From Gemmiger_A avium (GTDB lineage: Bacteria > Bacillota > Clostridia > Oscillospirales > Ruminococcaceae), in NCBI GenBank assembly GCA_019114585.1, contig DXFE01000081.1, positions 1 to 34,000 on the forward strand: a stretch of DNA of 34,000 nucleotides. Direction: 5' to 3'. Position 1 is the stretch's first letter. Each line of letters opens with the position of its first letter. The translations under genes were made by a program, and so were the position numbers. A model generated the notes under the pieces. It saw only the letters and a program-made list of their open reading frames with translations. It was not told where the DNA came from and made no database searches. Shown in pieces: positions 31,569 to 34,000 of the stretch.

Positions 31569-32651
31569 TCAGGGCTTTGTCACCAGCCCCATGGAGCAGG
31601 CCGTCTCGGCCATCACCGCGTCCACCCGGGTAAAATCCGCGGCGGATTTGTAGTAGGTCTCCAGCTCGTTGTGGGCGCAGCGGGCCTCCCGCTGCAAAGC
31701 GCTGGTCTGGGCCAGCAATTCCGCCGCCGCTTTCTGGTTGAACCGCATCCGCTGCCGACGGGCCCGCAGCCCCTCCGGGTCGGCAAACCGGCTGCACCGC
31801 ATGTTGTGCTGGCCGCAGAACTCCATGGGATGCCAGCTGTTGGAGGTCAGCACCGCCAGCCCCAGCTCCGGCAGCAGCAGATGGTCAATTTTATCCTCCG
31901 GGGCCAACGGGCATCGGCAGGTAATCACAAACAATCCGCGCTCCAGCGCCTGCCGCCGCAGTTCCTCCAGAATCACCCGGCTCACCGCGCCGTATTCGTC
32001 CCGCAGCACGATCACATCGTCAGCCAGCGCTTCTACCGTATTCCGGTAGGCCAGCACCCCGTCCGGGGTCACGGCGCTCAGCAGCCGCACGCTCTCCCGG
32101 CCCGGCCCCTCCTGCCGGGGCATCCGGCGTTCCGCCAGCCGGGCTGCGTACCGGCGCGCTTTGCCCTCATCCGCCACACCGGCGGCCAGACGTCGGTTTT
32201 CCAGCAGCAGCGCGCCCGCCGCCGCCAGATACCGGGCCGCCCGTCCCTGCAAACAGGAACAACGGCCGAACAATGCCCGCACCTCCCCGGCGTTGGCCTG
32301 CATCCGGGCCCGGTCCAGTGTGTGGTACAGGCTCACCACCTGCTCCACCGCCACCGGGCAGGCGGGCTCCAGCGTGTGGGGGGCGGTGGCGTCCAGAATC
32401 GCCGTGTTCTGCTCCCAGAACACGGCCCCGTCCAGGCTGGCCGGATCGGAGGAACAGTGGATGCGCTCCACCGTGCCGCTGCCCAGGGCGGCCAGCTTTT
32501 TCATCATGGTGGACTTGCCGCAGCCCGGCCCCGCCTTGATGAGAAAGGGCGTCAGACCCGGCTGGGCGGTCAGCTGGGCAAAGTAGCCGTGAAACCCGGC
32601 AGGGGACAGTGCCCCGAGAAAAAAGTCCAGATAGCGTGTGTTGCATTCCAT
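31569..32651 (-). CDS. PRK06851-type P-loop protein, function unknown
   Basis: 360 residues from the ATG at 32651, with AAAGGGG upstream. The N-terminal half has a P-loop, AGPGCGKST (40-48), then HCSSDPASLDG (65-75) and LDATAPHT (86-93), the signature of a family found mainly in Bacilli and Clostridia and annotated only as ATPase. The C-terminal half repeats this layout: a VIVLRDEYGAVSRVIL segment, then FVITCRCP and LLLPELGLAVLTSNSWHP. In the second copy the P-loop glycines and GKS/T are gone. The protein is cytoplasmic with no membrane segment. It is transcribed away from malic enzyme and toward the helicase. Biological role is not known to me; the family name is from memory. Confidence 0.75.
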   Translation of the reverse strand: MECNTRYLDFFLGALSPAGFHGYFAQLTAQPGLTPFLIKAGPGCGKSTMMKKLAALGSGTVERIHCSSDPASLDGAVFWEQNTAILDATAPHTLEPACPVAVEQVVSLYHTLDRARMQANAGEVRALFGRCSCLQGRAARYLAAAGALLLENRRLAAGVADEGKARRYAARLAERRMPRQEGPGRESVRLLSAVTPDGVLAYRNTVEALADDVIVLRDEYGAVSRVILEELRRQALERGLFVITCRCPLAPEDKIDHLLLPELGLAVLTSNSWHPMEFCGQHNMRCSRFADPEGLRARRQRMRFNQKAAAELLAQTSALQREARCAHNELETYYKSAADFTRVDAVMAETACSMGLVTKP

Positions 32652-32727
32652 TTTCAGCACCCCTTTCGCTGTTCCATGGTATGCCGCTGCCCGCCGCCCG
32701 GACACTCAAAAAATCCTTTTTGCCAAG

Positions 32728-32756
32728 TTGACGGGAAAAATCTGTACGAGTATACT
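32728..32756 (+). promoter_or_regulatory. promoter of the malic enzyme gene
   Basis: TTGACG (32728-32733) and TATACT (32751-32756) are exactly 17 bp apart, with an A-rich spacer. The start codon is about 48 bp downstream. Confidence 0.85.
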
Positions 32757-32804
32757 AAAGCAGTATGATGTATGTTCCACCCGTCGGGGGAGAGGAGAAG
32801 CAAT

Positions 32805-33977
32805 ATGGATACAAAACAGCTTGCAATGGAAAAACACCGCCAGTGGAAGGGCAAGATCGAGGTGATCTCCCGGGCGCCGGTCACCAACCGGGAAGAGCTC
32901 TCGGTGGCCTACACCCCCGGCGTGGCCGAACCCTGCCTGGCCATCCAGAAGGACCCGGCCCTTTCCTATGACCTGACCCGCCGGGGCAACCTGGTGGCGG
33001 TCATCACCGACGGCACCGCCGTGCTGGGCCTGGGCGACATCGGCCCCGAAGCCGCCATGCCGGTCATGGAGGGCAAGTGCGCCCTGTTCAAGGCCTTCGC
33101 CGGTGTGGACGCATTCCCCATCTGCGTGGACAGCAAGGATCCGGAAACCTTCATCAACACGGTGGCCCTGATCTCCAAGAGCTTCGGCGGCATCAACCTG
33201 GAGGACATCGCCGCCCCCCGCTGCTTCGAGATCGAGGCAGAACTGAAAAAGCGCTGCGATATTCCCGTATTCCACGACGACCAGCACGGCACCGCCATTG
33301 TGCTGGGGGCCGCGCTGCTTAACGCCGCCAAGGTGGTGGGCAAGCCGCTGGAAAGCCTGCATCTGGTCATCAACGGCGCCGGCGCGGCCGGTACCTCTAT
33401 TGCCCGGCTGCTGCTGCAGCTGGGGGTGGGGGACATCGTGCTCTGCGACAAGCAGGGCGCGCTCTACCGCGGCGCGGACTGGATGAACCCGGCCCAGGCC
33501 CAGCTGGCCGAGATCACCAACAAGGAAAACAAGCAGGGTACCCTGGCCGACGTAATGAAGGGCGCGGACGTGTTCATCGGCGTGTCCCGTCCCGGCCTGG
33601 TCACCCGGGAGATGGTGGCTTCCATGGCTCCCGGCGCGATCGTGTTCCCCATGGCCAACCCGGTGCCTGAGATCATGCCGGACGAGGCCCGTGCCGGCGG
33701 CGCGGCGGTGATCGGCACCGGCCGCTCGGATTATCCCAACCAGATCAACAACGTGCTGGTGTTCCCCGGTATCTTCAAGGGCGCGCTGCAGGTGCGCAGC
33801 AAGGAGATCACCGAAAGCATGAAGCTGGCGGCGGCCCGCGCCATTGCCGCGCTGGTAAGCGAAGAAGAACTGAACGCCGACTACATCCTGCCCAATGCCT
33901 TTGACCCCCGCGTGGCCGACGCGGTGGCCGGTGCGGTGGCGGAGGAAGCCCGCCGCCTGGGCCTGGCGCGGGTATAA
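32805..33977 (+). CDS. NAD(P)-dependent malic enzyme, short form
   Basis: 390 residues from the ATG at 32805 (MDTKQLAMEKH), with AGAGGAGAAG upstream; an in-frame ATG at 32772 lies close to the promoter. It decarboxylates malate oxidatively to pyruvate with a divalent metal. N-terminal motifs are SVAYTPGVAEPCLAI with the catalytic Tyr36, and VITDGTAVLGLGDIGP. GKCALFKAFAGVDAFPI carries the catalytic Lys. Metal ligands lie in FHDDQHGTAIV. The NAD(P) fold follows with GAGAAGTSIARLL and SRPGLVT. The length is that of the short bacterial form without a phosphotransacetylase tail. The next gene starts 12 bases later. Confidence 0.93.
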   Translation: MDTKQLAMEKHRQWKGKIEVISRAPVTNREELSVAYTPGVAEPCLAIQKDPALSYDLTRRGNLVAVITDGTAVLGLGDIGPEAAMPVMEGKCALFKAFAGVDAFPICVDSKDPETFINTVALISKSFGGINLEDIAAPRCFEIEAELKKRCDIPVFHDDQHGTAIVLGAALLNAAKVVGKPLESLHLVINGAGAAGTSIARLLLQLGVGDIVLCDKQGALYRGADWMNPAQAQLAEITNKENKQGTLADVMKGADVFIGVSRPGLVTREMVASMAPGAIVFPMANPVPEIMPDEARAGGAAVIGTGRSDYPNQINNVLVFPGIFKGALQVRSKEITESMKLAAARAIAALVSEEELNADYILPNAFDPRVADAVAGAVAEEARRLGLARV

Positions 33978-33989
33978 GGAGGGCGAACG

Positions 33990-34000
33990 ATGGAATACCG
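33990..34000 (+). CDS. start of a gene cut by the window edge
   Basis: AAGGAGGG (33976-33983) followed after 6 bases by ATG at 33990, reading Met-Glu-Tyr. Only three codons are visible, so no product can be named. The tight spacing to malic enzyme suggests the same transcript. Confidence 0.6.

Noticed and set aside
32672..32690. CATACCAT on the minus strand before the PRK06851-type gene as a sigma-E -10
   Set aside because: No KMATATT-like -35 at 13-14 bp; only GC-rich sequence there, so the match is probably chance.

Overview
The window is a chromosomal segment of a GC-rich, Gram-positive, anaerobic Firmicute, most likely from the Oscillospiraceae/Ruminococcaceae (Subdoligranulum/Gemmiger/Faecalibacterium side). 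The reasons are the Firmicute gene order yicC-remA-gmk-priA-def-fmt-rsmB-rlmN-prpC-prkC-rsgA-thiN-spoVM, the glgC/glgD pair, the spore-coat genes spoVM, sipL and spoIVA, and strong AAGGAGG-type ribosome binding sites. The taxonomic placement is inference. No rRNA, tRNA, CRISPR array, insertion sequence or prophage was seen.

Layout. 1-716: a terminator of an upstream unit, an AT-rich stretch without a convincing gene, then a promoter and a structured leader for a membrane-anchored G5/3D cell-wall protein (717-1760). 2134-8101: glycogen synthesis genes glgB-glgC-glgD-glgA, closed by a clear terminator. 8268-9079: an ECF-type sigma factor translationally coupled to a small two-helix membrane protein. 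9256-10650: a MATE transporter behind its own promoter, inverted repeat and leader hairpin. 10737-22198: a long, tightly packed housekeeping run covering RNA processing (yicC), matrix/osmotic regulation (remA), GMP kinase, replication restart (priA), protein N-terminus processing (def, fmt), rRNA modification (rsmB, rlmN), Ser/Thr phosphatase and PASTA kinase, and ribosome assembly (rsgA). thiN follows after a terminator.

23000-26230: a compact spore-coat basement module. It holds a 26-codon spoVM, a SipL-type SPOCS/LysM protein and spoIVA, with candidate sigma-E promoters before spoVM and before sipL. The three products are known in other species to act together on the forespore surface. This is the most biologically coherent discovery in the window, and spoVM is easily missed because it is so short.

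26416-34000: an FMN/FAD/4Fe-4S enoate-reductase-type oxidoreductase converges on a minus-strand unit made of an XPD/DinG-like helicase with an N-terminal PD-(D/E)XK nuclease domain and a Crp/Fnr-family regulator (overlapping ATGA). Upstream of these on the minus strand lies a PRK06851-type P-loop protein with a degenerate second half. Divergent from it is malic enzyme behind a near-consensus promoter, and the next gene just begins at the right edge.

The functional theme is a core region: storage polysaccharide, core translation and signalling, and sporulation. Most novelty lies in regulatory leaders and in sequence oddities of otherwise recognisable proteins.
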